The notes: generated by a model not told the origin, from the sequence alone. A stretch of 64,000 nt of DNA from Bidens hawaiensis (GCA_021521415.1 JAIQDT010014327.1:124001-188000), one strand, 5' to 3'; counted from the first letter of the stretch, positions 13,641 to 25,955 are shown. Numbers and translations: made by a program.

Positions 13641-13935
13641 AAAGTGGGTCCATGTAAATAATCCCAGAGAAACTAGCGAAGAAAATGGATTCATTAATTT
13701 GAGGATGTTACAACTATCATATTTTGTGTTACTATTAGCGAGTAAGATTATTTATAGTTTTTATACCATTTGCATTTTATTAGTATTTACAGGTTGTAAA
13801 AAGTAATGTGACTTGATTTCTTATAGAACTTTTGATGTGTTGAAAGCCCGTTTACCACACTTTGTCTCATGGTCAGTCTGGTTACATGGGTATGCCAGAC
13901 TTTGTGTTTTTTTTTTAATTTGCTTAACAAAAGCA

Positions 13936-13936
13936 A

Positions 13937-13980
<44 letters not shown>
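13936..13980. repeat. (AAT)n microsatellite
   Basis: About 15 perfect AAT units. It produces a poly-Ile frame on the minus strand that is not a gene. Confidence 0.95.
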
Positions 13981-14093
13981 GCTCACACACCAACTATAGC
14001 CTATGTAGGCACTAAACATTATAACGCACAATTAATTAAATTAATATAAAAAGTTATATATTCATAATAATATTAAAAAATGGTCTAAATAAA

Positions 14094-14121
14094 CCCGCGT
14101 AACACGCGGGCTAAAAGCTAG
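14094..14121 (+). mobile_element. Helitron 3' terminus
   Basis: A 7-bp hairpin CCCGCGT-AAC-ACGCGGG (14094-14110) is followed 7 bases later by CTAG and a T (14118-14122), the classical plant Helitron 3' end. I could not place a matching TC-type 5' end, so the extent of the element is unknown. It lies left of 14094. Confidence 0.7.
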
Positions 14122-14317
14122 TGTGTGTATATATATATATCGGATATCCGAACTATCTAAAAGTTTTCAAAATCACTATCCAGATCCGAATTTTCGGATA
14201 ATTTGAATTCGGGTTTTCGGATATAGGATTCGGATTTTTGAACATCCTAGCTATAGCTTAACTTTTTGACGTCATCAAATACCAAATCCGGTTGGAACCG
14301 ACAACCCACCCAAGTTA

Positions 14318-14626
14318 GAGCATTCCCATCCCATCCCCCATAATTATGTGAGGGGGATTGGTAAATTATATGGTGGAGTTTTGAATAATTGTGAGTGTAA
14401 ATTATAGGGTGGAGAGAGAAATGTAGTGATTTTTTGTAAATTTGGGGAAATATTTGGGGTATATTGTTTGCCCATATATATTTTTTAATATTTGTTGGAT
14501 TGGTTGTGGGTAGAGGAGAGAGAAAACTGTAATGATAAAAGTATTATTTAATTAAACAGGAAAGAGAAATGTAGTGTTTTGTAGTGTAATTATAGAGATG
14601 GGTACGGGCGATGAGATTGAATGCTC
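14318..14626. mobile_element. Tourist/PIF-Harbinger-like MITE, copy 2
   Basis: GAGCATTCCCATCCCATCC on the left and GATTGAATGCTC on the right are inverted ends. The flanks are TTA and TAA, so one side of the trinucleotide target has probably mutated. The interior matches copy 1 at 12331-12616. It lies about 110 bp upstream of the RPL19 start codon and may have altered that promoter. Confidence 0.75.
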
Positions 14627-15154
14627 TAAGAGGGAACCTCTATTATGAAAAAAGAAAAACGCATATCGTATCCGACCCGAAATTCAAGCGCATATAAGGA
14701 TAGTATCTGGCGATTGAGCTCACAACCTTGAACCATGGCTTCCATTGTTCTTCCTCCTCAGGTAAAGGTAAAGCAAATCCTCTTGAATATCATAACATAC
14801 CAAATCTTATGACCATCCAAAACTGAAATTCGCAGGTGTATACGACACCTAAAGCTTTCCAATCCAGGAGACTTACGGTGTCATCCTTTCTTCCCCCGTT
14901 CACCTCATAGTCGGAATTCGTTTGTGGTTAGAGCTGAGGCCGAGGCTGAGGGTGTGGCGGTTGATGTTGTAGATGAAACTACTGACGAAGAAGAGAAGGA
15001 GGCTGAGGCTGTTGAAGAGAAAGCGCCCAAGAAACCCATTGTCAAGCTTGGTGATATCATGGGGGTAATTTCGTCAATTATTCGTTTTTCTGAAATCTAG
15101 GGTTTCTGATTTTACTTTTTTGGGGGTAATTTGATGTTTTTCTTGCTTCTCTGT

Positions 15155-15785
15155 TAGGGTGTACTGTGCACGGTTTGGTTCAGCTAATGGCAATAACCAA
15201 AACCATCACCAAACATTATTATAAAACAATAACCATACGGTTTCGGTTTTTTACGGTTAATTCAGTTTAGTTCGGTTAATTAACTTCTAACCCCAAACTT
15301 TTAACACAGACTAAATTTTTGTTGGCATTTGTTAAGAATATTAATAAAATCGAAACCATGAACATTATAAACAATTAGGTTATACACATTAGTTCATTAT
15401 AAATATAAAGGATTACTTATGACCTTAAAGTTTAACAGCTGAATAGCTAGCTGGCAAAGCCACTGTATAAGAGAATAAATGCAATTTAAAGCCACTATCA
15501 TTCGAAACGAATTAATATATGTTACTCATGGAATGAAATATCCAAGATCAAGAATACAATGGTCAAAGAAAATTGAATAGATATCGCTTTGAGGTATTGG
15601 AACATAATATCCATAGAAGAAGATGATTGTTACGTATATAAGTATTGGTTAATCGGTTCTGTTATTATCGGCTACTAAAAATTGGTTAAGCGAAACCGAA
15701 CCTAAAGATCTGTTATTCAAAAAATAAAAAATTTAAAACGTCGGTTAATGCTTCGGTTCGGTTAAATCGGTTTATGCTCACCCTA
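15155..15785. mobile_element. hAT-like non-autonomous element in RPL19 intron 2
   Basis: Ends TAGGGTGTACTGTGCACGG and (reverse complement) TAGGGTGAGCATAAACCG bracket 631 bp with mirrored CGGTTTGGTT/CGGTTCGGTT sub-ends. Flanking octamers TTCTCTGT (15147-15154) and TTATCTGT (15786-15793) match at 7 of 8 positions. No transposase frame. Confidence 0.75.
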
Positions 15786-16168
15786 TTATCTGTTGTGAAA
15801 ACTGATAATAACTTGTTCATATGGGTCATCTTTTAGGTTATTTTTATTTAATATATTGTGAACAAGTTTAAGCATAATCATTTTTTTCAAATTTGGAGAT
15901 GCATTTTTTTTTACCTTTTTTAGGGTTATTCATTGGATTATTTGGATTTCGCTATTCAAATTTGAAAGTTTTTTAATTGAATTCGAATTTTCGGAACTGA
16001 AATTGATGCAAAATATCCATTTTTGTTTTGTATTTAGATTCTTAACAAGCAAGCAATTGAAGCTTCGGATAGTTCAAGGCCAGTGCCCGACCTAAGAACC
16101 GGAGACATTGTTGAAATCAAATTGGTAAGTTTGATGTTGAATGTATTTTGGATTTATCTATATCTATA

Positions 16169-17001
16169 TCTATATACTACTATATATAAAGCATGAGTTA
16201 GGGACCTTTTAAATTTTAAGAGGTACCAAACTTATTGCTTTATATACAACACATAATGTATCAAAAATTTTGAAATTAAGGGTAATTAAGTCTTTTACTC
16301 ACAATTATTACGTAACTTTCATTCTTTCAAAATACACTTACAACTTTGGTCTCTCAACTTCTTTTTTGTAAAGTTTATTAATAGTTACACATATGCCCCC
16401 TAATTCAAAACCAACTACCCCATGATTTTTTAACGGTCATAATTTTTTCACACGTTAATATTTTTTCAAAAAATTTACATCATAAAAACGAGCATTTTAT
16501 TCTCTTTAATTCGGATATAATATTGCTATAGTTTTAGTTTAAAATTTTAGCATGTTACGCGCTTACCACTTAGAACCGGGTAATAGGTCGAGTCGGGCGA
16601 GTTCGGGTTATTTGTAAAAGTACAATAGGGTCGAAATGAGTCGATACAAAAAAATGGTTATGGTTCGGATTCGAGTAGAAATGAGTCAGATCAGAAAGTT
16701 GTCGAGTCGGAACAGGTTTGGGGCCAAAACGGGATGGTTTAAAAAAATGATTTATTTCAAATTACTATATCTTTTAAATTATTGTATATTGGTTAAGCAT
16801 GTTTTAATGTCGGTAACGTGCATTCCCGTCCGGTTGCGCGTGTTCAATCTTCGATTACACGCAACTGGCTCTGCACGAGTTACGCGTCCAATTTTAGGCT
16901 ACGTGCGCACTGTTATCAGGTGACATATGTACCGACACGGACTATGCGTTCAATGTTGAGTTGTGTGCACGCCCCGCTGCATTGCGCGGGCACCCTGCTA
17001 G
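16169..17001 (+). mobile_element. Non-autonomous Helitron in RPL19 intron 3
   Basis: The 5' end TCTATATACTACTATATA followed by TAAAGC is the typical plant Helitron start and is preceded by A. The 3' end has CCCGC...GCGGG capable of a short hairpin, then CACCCTGCTAG and a T (CTAG at 16998-17001). Helitrons insert between A and T, as here. Length 833 bp, with no Rep/helicase. Its 3' end lies only 65 bp before exon 4, next to the lost acceptor. Confidence 0.8.
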
Positions 17002-17778
17002 TATGATATAAAAAGAGTGTGAATTTGTGACATCAGAATTTAATTTAATTTAATTTAATTTTGTATGAAGTGCCCGAGAACAGGCGTCGCTTATCCATTT
17101 ACAAGGGTATTATAATCTCTAAGCAGAATGCTGGTATTCACACCACAATTCGTATTCGAAGGATCATTGCGGGAGTTGGAGTTGAAATTGTGTTCCCTAT
17201 GTAAGTTTCATTCATTTACTGGACGCGTGATTACAATAAACATATTGTCACAAAAAGAAATAGGAAAACAAATTGATGTTAATGACAGTATGCAATTTCA
17301 TAATGTATGCATGTGTGTATGTCTTGTACAGATATTCTCCAAACATCAAGGAAATAAAGGTGGTGAAGCACAGGAAAGTCCGGAGAGCCCGGTTGTATTA
17401 CTTACGTGACAAGCTTCCCAGGCTGTCAATATTCAAATGAAAATGAGTTAATTGGAGAAAAATGTGTTTTGTGGCGGATGTAATGTATTTGCAATTGATG
17501 TCTTTAAGTTCTTTTAGCATGTAATTTGTAACTTTCCAAGTATTTTTTGTTTATTTTGTTTAGTATAAGCATTTATATTGTACTTTTGATTTGTTGGTTT
17601 ATGACTTTATGACGGTTCTACCCTTACCTTGATCACATTCTCATTGCAATCAATTTTCTTTCCTGGTAATATCATATTCAGGAGCATCACCACACAAAGC
17701 TGCCTAGGCAACATGATCCAAAGTGTACTGTTCTTATGCTTGTTGTGCTTAGCTATAACTAGTTGGTTCACCCAACGC

Positions 17779-18430
17779 CAGGGGCGGACCCACATAGTGT
17801 GGATCGGGGTCCCGGGACACCAATGTTTTTTAAAAATTTATTAGAAGCGGTATATTAAATTTTTTGAGAACCCCATAAGATTTAATACTTGGAACCCATA
17901 CTATTAATGTTGATGTGGTCTGGTGGAAAGTCCCTTGTTTTATCTTTGAAAGGTCATGGGTTCAAGTCTTACAATGCTCAGTTTTTGGTTTTTTGTGTTA
18001 ATTTTTAGTGTTAATCAATCATTTGATTGCTAATGTTGCAATGATAACTTTGGAAACATTCAAACACCTCTAAAATACATATCATTGTTTTCAACTTTAT
18101 GCATGGTTTTCTTTAGAAACATTCAAACACTTTAAAATATCAGTTTTATTTTTCACTAGTTTAAGTTAATGGTTTTCAACACATGCTTATGAAAGGGTGG
18201 ATCTAGGTTCTATCTCAAAAATGTTTAAGAAAGGGAAAACAAAGTGTTTATGTGTCAACCCGACCCATTTTGACCCGTTCAGGTAGTGATGATTGAAAAG
18301 AAAGTTTTATTATGATATTGTTTTTTATTATGTTCTTCGCCTCGACCCGACCTGAACAACGACCGACCCGAAAAATTTGAACACCGAAAATATGGGACCC
18401 CATTGGCAAAAAATCCTGGGTCCGCCACTG
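17779..18430. mobile_element. Non-autonomous hAT element, 652 bp
   Basis: Inverted ends CAGGGGCGGACCCA and (reverse complement of the right end) CAGTGGCGGACCCA are flanked by the perfect 8-bp duplication CCCAACGC (17771-17778 and 18431-18438). No transposase frame. It lies about 340 bp downstream of the RPL19 stop codon. Confidence 0.93.
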
Positions 18431-18438
18431 CCCAACGC

Positions 18439-21262
18439 GTTGCGGCATAGTTCGACTGGAAACCGAGTGTTGGGGCACAAATATCGTACGTTTAGTCTAT
18501 ATTATTGTTGCTAATATATGTTGCATAGTTAAGTCTTACATGATGATTTGAAGTGTTATCTATATCTATATTATATATAAAACATATTAGGAGGATAAAA
18601 TGGTAATTGATTATTTCCGGAGAGAGGCCTTTATATTTATTACTACCGGGAAAAAATGTGAACAGATATACTTATATTTATTGGCCTTTCACCGCCGGCG
18701 ACCCTGCCTGTTCTCCTCTTCCGTTACCGATTATATTCAGGAGGCTTTAATTGTCTTCATAACATTAACATCGGTTATTCGTTACTCCTTCAATTCAGTT
18801 CGCGACCCTTCAATTATTGCTCCCAACCGACCCTTTTCACCCCTTTAATTGATTGCCATTCACTTGAATGGTTTTTGAATTGCTATAGAAACGTAGGCCT
18901 ATCGACTTCGATTGAATGCTTATTGAAGCGTTGTATTAGTGGATTCCATAGCCAAATAAAATTATAAGTTTCTCGTGTTATTTCAATTTTGCGTTGCTTT
19001 GATATTGTTGATGATTGTGGATGTTATACTGATTATTATTATTATTATTGTTGTTGTTGTTTACTTTATGATGATGATGATGATGATGAAGAAGAAGAAT
19101 AATTGAATCAATTAAAGATAACAAGGTCCTTTCTTACCAGATTTGTTCTTTTTAGATTAGTGTTTTGATTTGGTAATTTTTGGAATTAAGATAGAAGGAG
19201 ACACTGTTGCATCTCATGTTGAGCCTCTTCATCTTGGACAAACATGGTAGGAGTTGTTATTAAATACAATATGGTCTGACACCTAAAAGGTATAACATAT
19301 TTTGTTTTTTATAAATGTAATCAAAATGGCGCAAAATCTAACCGTTTTTTATAAATACTCGAGTAAAATGTAAAAATCAGACCCACACTAATAGTAGACA
19401 CAAAAAAAGGGTCACAAGTTTGCCGATTTTTCCGTTTTCCTACGACATGTCAATTTAAGGTTTCTTTGTTGAGTTCTACATTTCTACACTATTTTGGTTT
19501 CTTAATCGGGTGAAACTGGGTCAGTTTGTTTCATCAAAAGTCAAAACCACTTCTAGCATAACCAGTTTTGAAACTGGGCAGCTCAGATGCATGTTGTGTT
19601 GACAAAATGAATATTCAAAGCACATATTAGTTTTAATATTTTGAAACTTTTTTTAGCCGAAACAATACTCATAAAAGACGTGCATGGAAGCAAGTAATAA
19701 TTTTAAAATAAAAAAGAAAAGATACAAACCTGAACCAGGTCGGCTTGCATTATCCATATCAAGATAAGATAAACTTTTAGTTCACACTGGATTTAGACGA
19801 CTCTGAATCATGATCGGCTTGCATTTCCAGTGTGGATTTATTTAAATTGAAACGTGTTCATCACTGGATTTAGATGTATCTAAATTAAGAAAATCAGAAA
19901 CCAAAAATAATCTCTTCGGTTCATTTATTTGATCTCTTTGTTCTGTTTATCTTGTGCGCGTGTGTATTGGTAGGACCTGCAACTCTGTTATGCCCAAATC
20001 TGTGCAGGGGCATTTTGGGAAAATATGTGTAGGGGCACAATGACAAATCTGCACAAAGTTTGACTTTAAGTTGATGCAAGAAACAAGTTTGCAGATTTGT
20101 CTCTTCAGGTTTGTTAACGGTTTAGGGGCAATTCAGTAATTTGGTAAAACACGTATAAACATATTAACCATAGCAGTAACTGTATGCAGAATAAAGGTTT
20201 TGATTTTAATTTCATTGCTAACTGGCCATTAGTCATCTCAGTTTGGTATCTACAAGGTCACTTGAAACAGAATCGATTTGTTGGTTTTGAGATTAGTAAC
20301 CAACATGGCGGTTTAGGTAGCATGTAAAGGGGCCTGCTGTGAATTTGATAAAATGTTATGTAGAAAGACCGATACTACACCCCGCACTCACATGTCATAG
20401 TCTAATTAACAATTATATCTCTCGTGTTACAGGCAACTGAATCTAATATCTAATTTCTATAGAACACATTTTTGAGACCAGCTCAAGACCCAGGGAAATA
20501 AGGTTGAAAAAAAGGGAAAACGGAGACCTTTTGCATAGACACAAGACATAACTTACTGTTTGTTGACTTTCATGTAAGTTCTATTATGTTAATGAAATTG
20601 ATATCATGAACCAAGCAAAAGGTTTTTGTTTCAACTTTAAACGGAGATGAGAAGGTTCATTATGACATTACAAGAATCTTTTTAACATTATGCCAATTTT
20701 GGGTTTAAGTTGGTTTGAAACAAGAGTTGACTTTTTAATGGTCAAAATGGACCAAAAGAGATATATCCTGGTTGTTTGAGGTTTAGGCAACAAGCGGGCT
20801 GGGCAGTGACGGCGACACAGAAAGCCACAATGACACAAGCTTTTCAAGAACAATTGGCGCATTGTTTTGGTTTTGTTATTTGTTTATCATTTCTTTTAAT
20901 CTTGTATACATAAAGTTGTAAACTAAACCAAATATATTTTATTTTGTTTATTATTCTGGTATTATATTGTTCATCTGTTTTAAACTAATGATGTGTTTGT
21001 TTACAAGACATTTTCTTTATTTGGTATTACATTGCCACTATAGTTGAGATTCATAACTTTTCACGTTGGTACGAGCCAACCATTAATTTCACAATCCAAA
21101 AACATTCCTATAAGATAACATGTTATTATTACTTGTGGTGTGCATTTTTTTATATGGTTATGCTCCCGACAATAACAATAATACTATATAATAACAATAA
21201 ATAATAATATTAATAATAATAATAATAAAGAATTACAATAATAATAACAATAATAATATACA

Positions 21263-21297
<35 letters not shown>

Positions 21298-21395
21298 TGC
21301 CACAATCAATGTAGGCCACGGATCAATATTAATCTATGGTTAGATTTTATTTCTCACACTTCTCACATTAACATGATTTCTCTCTTGAACCACCC
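18439..21395. other. Gene-free stretch
   Basis: Only short, unsupported open frames. At 18559-18585 a TCTATATCTATATTATATAT run resembles a Helitron 5' end. Simple repeats (ATT/GTT/GAT/GAA units) lie at 19027-19100. From 19480 to 21100 I see no exon pattern or recognisable repeat end. An AAT/ATAACA-rich simple repeat fills 21170-21300 and a TA run 21396-21420. Confidence 0.4.
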
Positions 21396-21420
21396 TATAT
21401 ATATATATATATATATATAT

Positions 21421-22740
21421 AGGGGTGGTTAACGTACAATAAGGGCTTATCGTACATTAGGTACGCGACATTCCAGAACGTTTGATTAAAAAACGCGCGG
21501 TGACAATTTCGTAAATAACCCAACAGTAGTTCACGATCAAAATTCGTCGATTAAAAATCAACTCTGATCCAAATTCGGAACTTGTCGCTCAATCTAATCC
21601 AATTTCTAAACTCTAATCACAGCTTACAGTATGAAATCTCAAAAGTCAAAAACCAAAATTGAAATAGAACGTCACTGAACATTAAAAATCTTCAAATTGA
21701 TCAAAAATTGATGATTTAATCAATCAAATTGATGTGTAAGAGGCTTTAGAATCATCAATCGATTAAGAAAATACAGATTAACACACTTAATTGAGCTATG
21801 ATTAGGGTTCATGTTTAAACGTTCTACTCAAAGTTTATACGTTCTGACCAAAATAAACACCAAAATGATGATTTTAATCAATCGAATTGATGTGTAGAAG
21901 TATTTAGAATCATCAATTGATTATGGGATTGCAGAAATAACACACTTAATCGAGCTCTTATTAGGGTTCAAAATGTTATGTTTAAATGTTCTGAAACAAA
22001 ACTGAAGACCTATAACATTCTGATACGTTCAATGAAGTTCTTGGTGTTAAAAAAATGAACATCTTTAAACGTTCTAATACTTTCAATGAAATTCTGGGTG
22101 TTCAAAAATCATGAACATCTTTAAACGTTCTAAGAAGTTCTGGGTGTTCAAAAAAGTTTAGAAGTTCTGAACTTCTAAACAGAACTTCTAAACTAACAAA
22201 AAAAAATTAAACACCTGAAGTTCAGAACTTCTAAACAGAACTTCTAAACTAACAAATGTTAAATGTTGTGTTTTTTCAAATGTTAAACCTTTAAACGTTC
22301 AGGCAAAAAAGTTTAAACGTTCAGGCAAGAGAGTTTAAACGTTCAGGCAAAAGAATTTAAACGTTCAGGCATAACCCACTAAAAATTGAAAAAATTAATC
22401 GACCGAATCTTCAAGTTGATGATTAACTAAATCAATTTAAAGGTTAATTGATGAACCTCAATTTCAATTTCAATTTAAATTTTATCAAAATATTAACAAA
22501 CCTGTGAACAAATAATAGACGACGATGTATGATGATTGTGGATGGTGGCTTCGACAATGGACGGAATCGTTGTACGATGAAGATTGCTGAATGGTAACGA
22601 TGAAGGTGGACGGAATCGATGGGAGCAGTGGATCAGATTTGACGAAAATTACAAAACTGCCATCGCATTAAATTGAAGATCGACGGGTATACGAGTCGCA
22701 TACGTATTGTATGATAAACCATTATTGTATTGGATCCTTT
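21421..22740. mobile_element. Inverted-repeat element embedded in TA repeats
   Basis: The left end GGTTAACGTACAATAAGGGC and the reverse complement of the right end (GGATCCAATACAATAATGG) are imperfect inverted repeats of about 35 bp, with (TA)n on both outer sides. The interior is non-coding and rich in short duplications of GAACTTCTAAACAGAAC and TTTAAACGTTC motifs. The class is not assigned; a MITE-like element targeting TA repeats is the best guess. Confidence 0.5.
22284..22372. repeat. 22-bp minisatellite, four units
   Basis: The unit AAACGTTCAGGCAAAAAAG plus TTT is repeated four times with small changes (spacer AAAAAG, GAGAG, AAGAA). It is part of the element 21421-22740. Confidence 0.8.
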
Positions 22741-22799
22741 ATCTATATATATATATATATAGATATATATATATATATATATAGATATATATATATATA

Positions 22800-22983
22800 G
22801 GATCAGGATCATGAGAGAACTTTTTTAAAATTAAAAACTATGAGAATCATTTTGGACCATAAAAAACCCAAAAATAAAAAAAATCATAAAATAAAAAAAA
22901 ACACAAAAATCAAAAAAGTAAAAAAATCAAAATTCTTATTTTATTTTCCGGTTTCATAAAAAAACTCGGTTTAGCTAAATTAT
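22800..22983 (+). repeat. ~185-bp repeat, inverted partner at 27813-27995
   Basis: Begins GGATCAGGATCATGAGAGAA directly after a TA microsatellite and ends CTCGGTTTAGCTAAATTAT. The reverse complement of 27813-27995 matches along the whole length with scattered differences. The pair faces outward around a 4.8-kb interval. They may be the inverted ends of one transposon or two separate MITE copies. Confidence 0.75.
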
Positions 22984-23171
22984 CTATATTACATTATAAT
23001 GCATTTTGACACCCTTTCATCTGCCCCCTAAGACGCTTGTATATTTATTATACTTTCACCCTGTCGCCGATTTTATACCTTCGATCCATTAATGCTCCAG
23101 TAACCATTTATTGTATGCGTTCAATAATCAATAACTGAATCAATTATGGTATTCATTGTATGCGTTCAGTA

Positions 23172-23611
23172 TTTTTTTTTAAGAACTTCAAGTGAATTTT
23201 ATTAAGAAACATAGATATTACATCAACATAACAGGTAGGCGGGCAACAAGCTGCGTCGCCACCCCTTTCTGAATTGCAAATCCTAACCTGCTAAAGACAT
23301 ACCCCTGCCCCTTTTGAGTCGACACATTGCTATGCACAACCCGTTGGACCCTGGTTAGGAAACGGATAGCTTCCGGTGCCAAGGAGCCAAAGGTATCAAA
23401 AGCCAGAGGGACAAAAACATGTTGGTTCTCTTCGCAGGCTTTAGCATGTTTCTCCACCTTCTTCGTTTCAGCCCTTTTCATTGTTTGCCCAGCTACAAAC
23501 CCATTATCCCTCAAACTAGCTAAAGGAGATACCCTGAGGTCAACACAAGCGTGTTTCCCCCGGCCCAACCAAAGACGAGCAAATCTGCCGGTCGCAAAGT
23601 GGATCTCCTTT
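23172..23611 (-). pseudogene. 5'-truncated non-LTR retroelement fragment
   Basis: The minus-strand frame 23568-23218, open upstream to about 23605, reads FATGRFARLWLGRGKHACVD, ENQHVFVPLAFDTFGSLAPE and FSRLGFAIQKGVATQLVARL. I recognise this as the C-terminal tail, resembling a restriction-enzyme-like nuclease region, of plant reverse-transcriptase-type proteins from non-LTR elements. The coding end is followed by a short A tail (nine T on the plus strand, 23172-23180). A 26-bp direct repeat with one mismatch (23125-23150 and 23614-23639, TAATCAATA..CTGAATCAA) flanks it, as expected for target-primed insertion. About 20 extra bases separate the left repeat from the tail. Confidence 0.65.
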
Positions 23612-23639
23612 AGTAATCAATATCTGAATCAATTATGGT

Positions 23640-25555
23640 GCAATCAGTTGAAACAGACGGGTTAAGAGCCGGTTGTTGAATCGTCGCCGGTTACGATTGA
23701 CTGATTCGTCCCCCTCTTTCATCACTGAAAGTGGTTATTTAAAGGAGAAATTACCCTGTTACTGAAGACGCCAACAGGACACACAACATAGTTTCCAAGT
23801 AGAATCCCCCCCCCCCCTCAATCAGGTACGATTTAATTGGTTTTTAGGTTTTTAACTCGTAATATCGTTAGTCTTTGGATGTCGATTGATTTGAATTTAT
23901 CTTCACGAATTTGTATAGTGGTTTGATTGGGGTGTAATTGGGTTTGTGCATGTATTTATGTTCGGTGATATTACAAATGCTATTTCTCTGTTCAGTAATA
24001 TTTGAGATCAGGTTTTGAGGCTTTGTTAAAATGATTAAGTGACATTATCTACTACTTTTGTAGGTATGCATTTAGATAGTAGAGGCTTGTTACTTCAACG
24101 ATCTATGAAGATTTGGTCTTCACTATGATGTGTGTGTGTGTGTGTGTTATTAATTTTTTTTATAGAATTACCCAACTTGTCTTCTCTAGAAGTATTACAT
24201 TCTTCGTAGGAAATTTGTTGATCTCAAACTTTTTTGTATTAATAGATCAGATCATTGTTGTAAGAGGAGCTGGTCTTCTCCTAATGAGACATGACGAAAA
24301 GGTCGGATCTTTGGGGCATTTCTCATTCTCTGTTGTGAAAGTAATACTTTACTAACTAGTTATTCTTTGTTTCTTGGTATGCTTTTTTCATTACCTATTT
24401 GTTATGTTGGTTTAGGAATGCCAACCTCATGTTATTCCAACTAAGTTAATGATGCTTATTATGAAGAAAAAAAATCTAAAATTCAAATGTCTCCCATCTG
24501 CAAGTGTTATAAAGATTGGCTAGCATTCTAAATGTTCACTTTAATATATTTTTTTTAATTTGATAATTGTGATTTGAAAATATCTATCTTTGTTTTGAAT
24601 TCTCAGTAAGTAGGTTGATGAGAAGGTAGAATTTGCGAAGGTTGGGAAATTTGACGGTGTTTGCTTAAGGTGGAGCGGGTGGGCTTCATGTAGTGAGCTT
24701 AGGTTTATTTTTAGTTTAATATTTTCTGTTATTCCTTTCAACAAATTTTGAGTTGTTTAAATTTTATTCTAGATTTTTGGAATCTACAAATGAGGGATTC
24801 TTATGATTTTAATTATTATTTCTGATTAGATATGTCAAAGTTTACAGCTTGATGTTTGGTTAATTTTTGATATTATGTTTGAAAAAGCGTTTTTTTTCTC
24901 TTGAATACTAAAATAAGGTTCTTTTTGTCGTCAACCAAATGTCAAATATTAAAATTAGAATTTGAAAATGAGATTTTATGTTGCAGAAGTTGACCTTTTT
25001 TCATAATTTTGACTATTTTGGTCAAAATTGATCTTTTTTCATTAAATTAATAAAAACGTTCTAATTGTTTTTTTGTAAATGAGCCAAATGAACTTGGTCG
25101 GTTTGTGAATGAGCCGGTCTTGAGCGAGTTTTTTCAAGCTGGCTCGGTTTGTAAAGGAGCTGAACAAGCTGGCTTGTTTGTGAACGAGCTATTTGAGTGA
25201 TTTTCAAGCATATTTTAGAAAAAAAAATGACTTTTGTAGAGTCACCTGGCTACCAGAACCAGATTTTTATTTGTTTAAGCCGATTAAACCAAAACCAAAA
25301 AAAACAGAACCGGAATTTTATATATTCTTTGGCCAAAGTACCTGTGTTATTTCATGTGTTGTATGTTTTGAGAAATTTGATTTTAGGATGTTTGACATAT
25401 TCCAAACATGCTTTCTGACTTATTTGACTTTTTATTTACTTTTGTTTGCCTCATTTGAGATAGTGCATAACTGTTTGTTGACAGTTACTCAAAGTTATCA
25501 ATATATTGTAACATAAAACTAATCTTTATTGCTTTCTTGCAGGGTTTGGTGTTCT
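23640..25555. other. No intact gene; possible leader exon
   Basis: At 23765-23830 a leader-like run (CCAACAGGACACACAACATAG, then 10-11 C) ends CAATCAGGTACG, which could be a 5' UTR exon and donor of the former gene whose RRM exon lies at 25556. A short GT microsatellite is at 24129-24146. GAGC/CTGGCTCGG duplications lie at 25085-25195. No exon is otherwise recognised. Confidence 0.35.
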
Positions 25556-25955
25556 TATTAACTGATGATGTTCTAGATTGAAGTATGTTTGGACCCATTT
25601 AAGATGTAAGGATCCCATATCAACAAAAACGGATGTTCTGCTTTGTCATTTTAGTGCTCCAGAGACCGTGAAAGCGATCTTGGCTAAAGCTAACCCGCAC
25701 TTTGTTTGTGATTCACGCACGCTTGTTAAACTATATAATGAAAAAGGTAAGATTACCCGACAAGTATGAGTAGTTTTCTTTTTATATATTATATATTTTT
25801 ATAGAGTTTCTAATATTTTTTTAGCAATCCATTTGTAAAGTGCATATTTTATGCATGAAGTATCAGCAACAGATTGAAAGAGGGGATTCTTCTTGTTGTC
25901 TGAGTTCTATCGTACTTGAATTTACTGAACCGTTTGCTCATACCATTTGGTGAGC
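25556..25955 (+). pseudogene. CCCH zinc-finger/RRM protein gene fragment
   Basis: After the acceptor TTTCTTGCAG (25542), the frame reads LTDDVLD, stop, SMFGPI, stop, [16 protein letters not shown] +1 shift follows, then [20 protein letters not shown] and [11 protein letters not shown]. This matches the RRM of plant nuclear CCCH zinc-finger RNA-binding proteins with the PHFVCGSRVLVKPYKEK motif. The donor-like GACAAGTATGAG follows at 25765. A second block, QQIERGDSS at 25865-25900, resembles the next exon. Two stops and a frameshift show it is dead. The zinc-finger part is not seen. Confidence 0.7.

Larger units (their letters stand above)
14735..17440 (+). pseudogene. RPL19: Plastid ribosomal protein L19 gene, broken
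   Basis: Five exons: 14735-14761, 14836-15064, 16038-16124, 17067-17200, 17332-17440. Together they resemble nuclear-encoded chloroplast 50S protein L19: a transit peptide starting MASIVLPPQ, an acidic linker, then [50 protein letters not shown] and a conserved tail ending LPRLSIFK. Two lesions are visible. Exon 2 has one base too many, so the transit-peptide frame meets TAG at 14908-14910 while the mature frame is one base off. Exon 4 (GAAGTGCCCGAG) is preceded by TTTTGTAT instead of an AG acceptor, and the nearest AG (17069-17070) would shift the frame to an early stop. Donors and other acceptors are intact. Introns 2 and 3 are enlarged by transposons. A functional paralogue elsewhere is expected. 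A sequencing error could explain one lesion but hardly both. Confidence 0.8.

Noticed and set aside
13787..13993. Minus-strand frame with poly-Ile
   Set aside because: Translation of the (AAT)n microsatellite.
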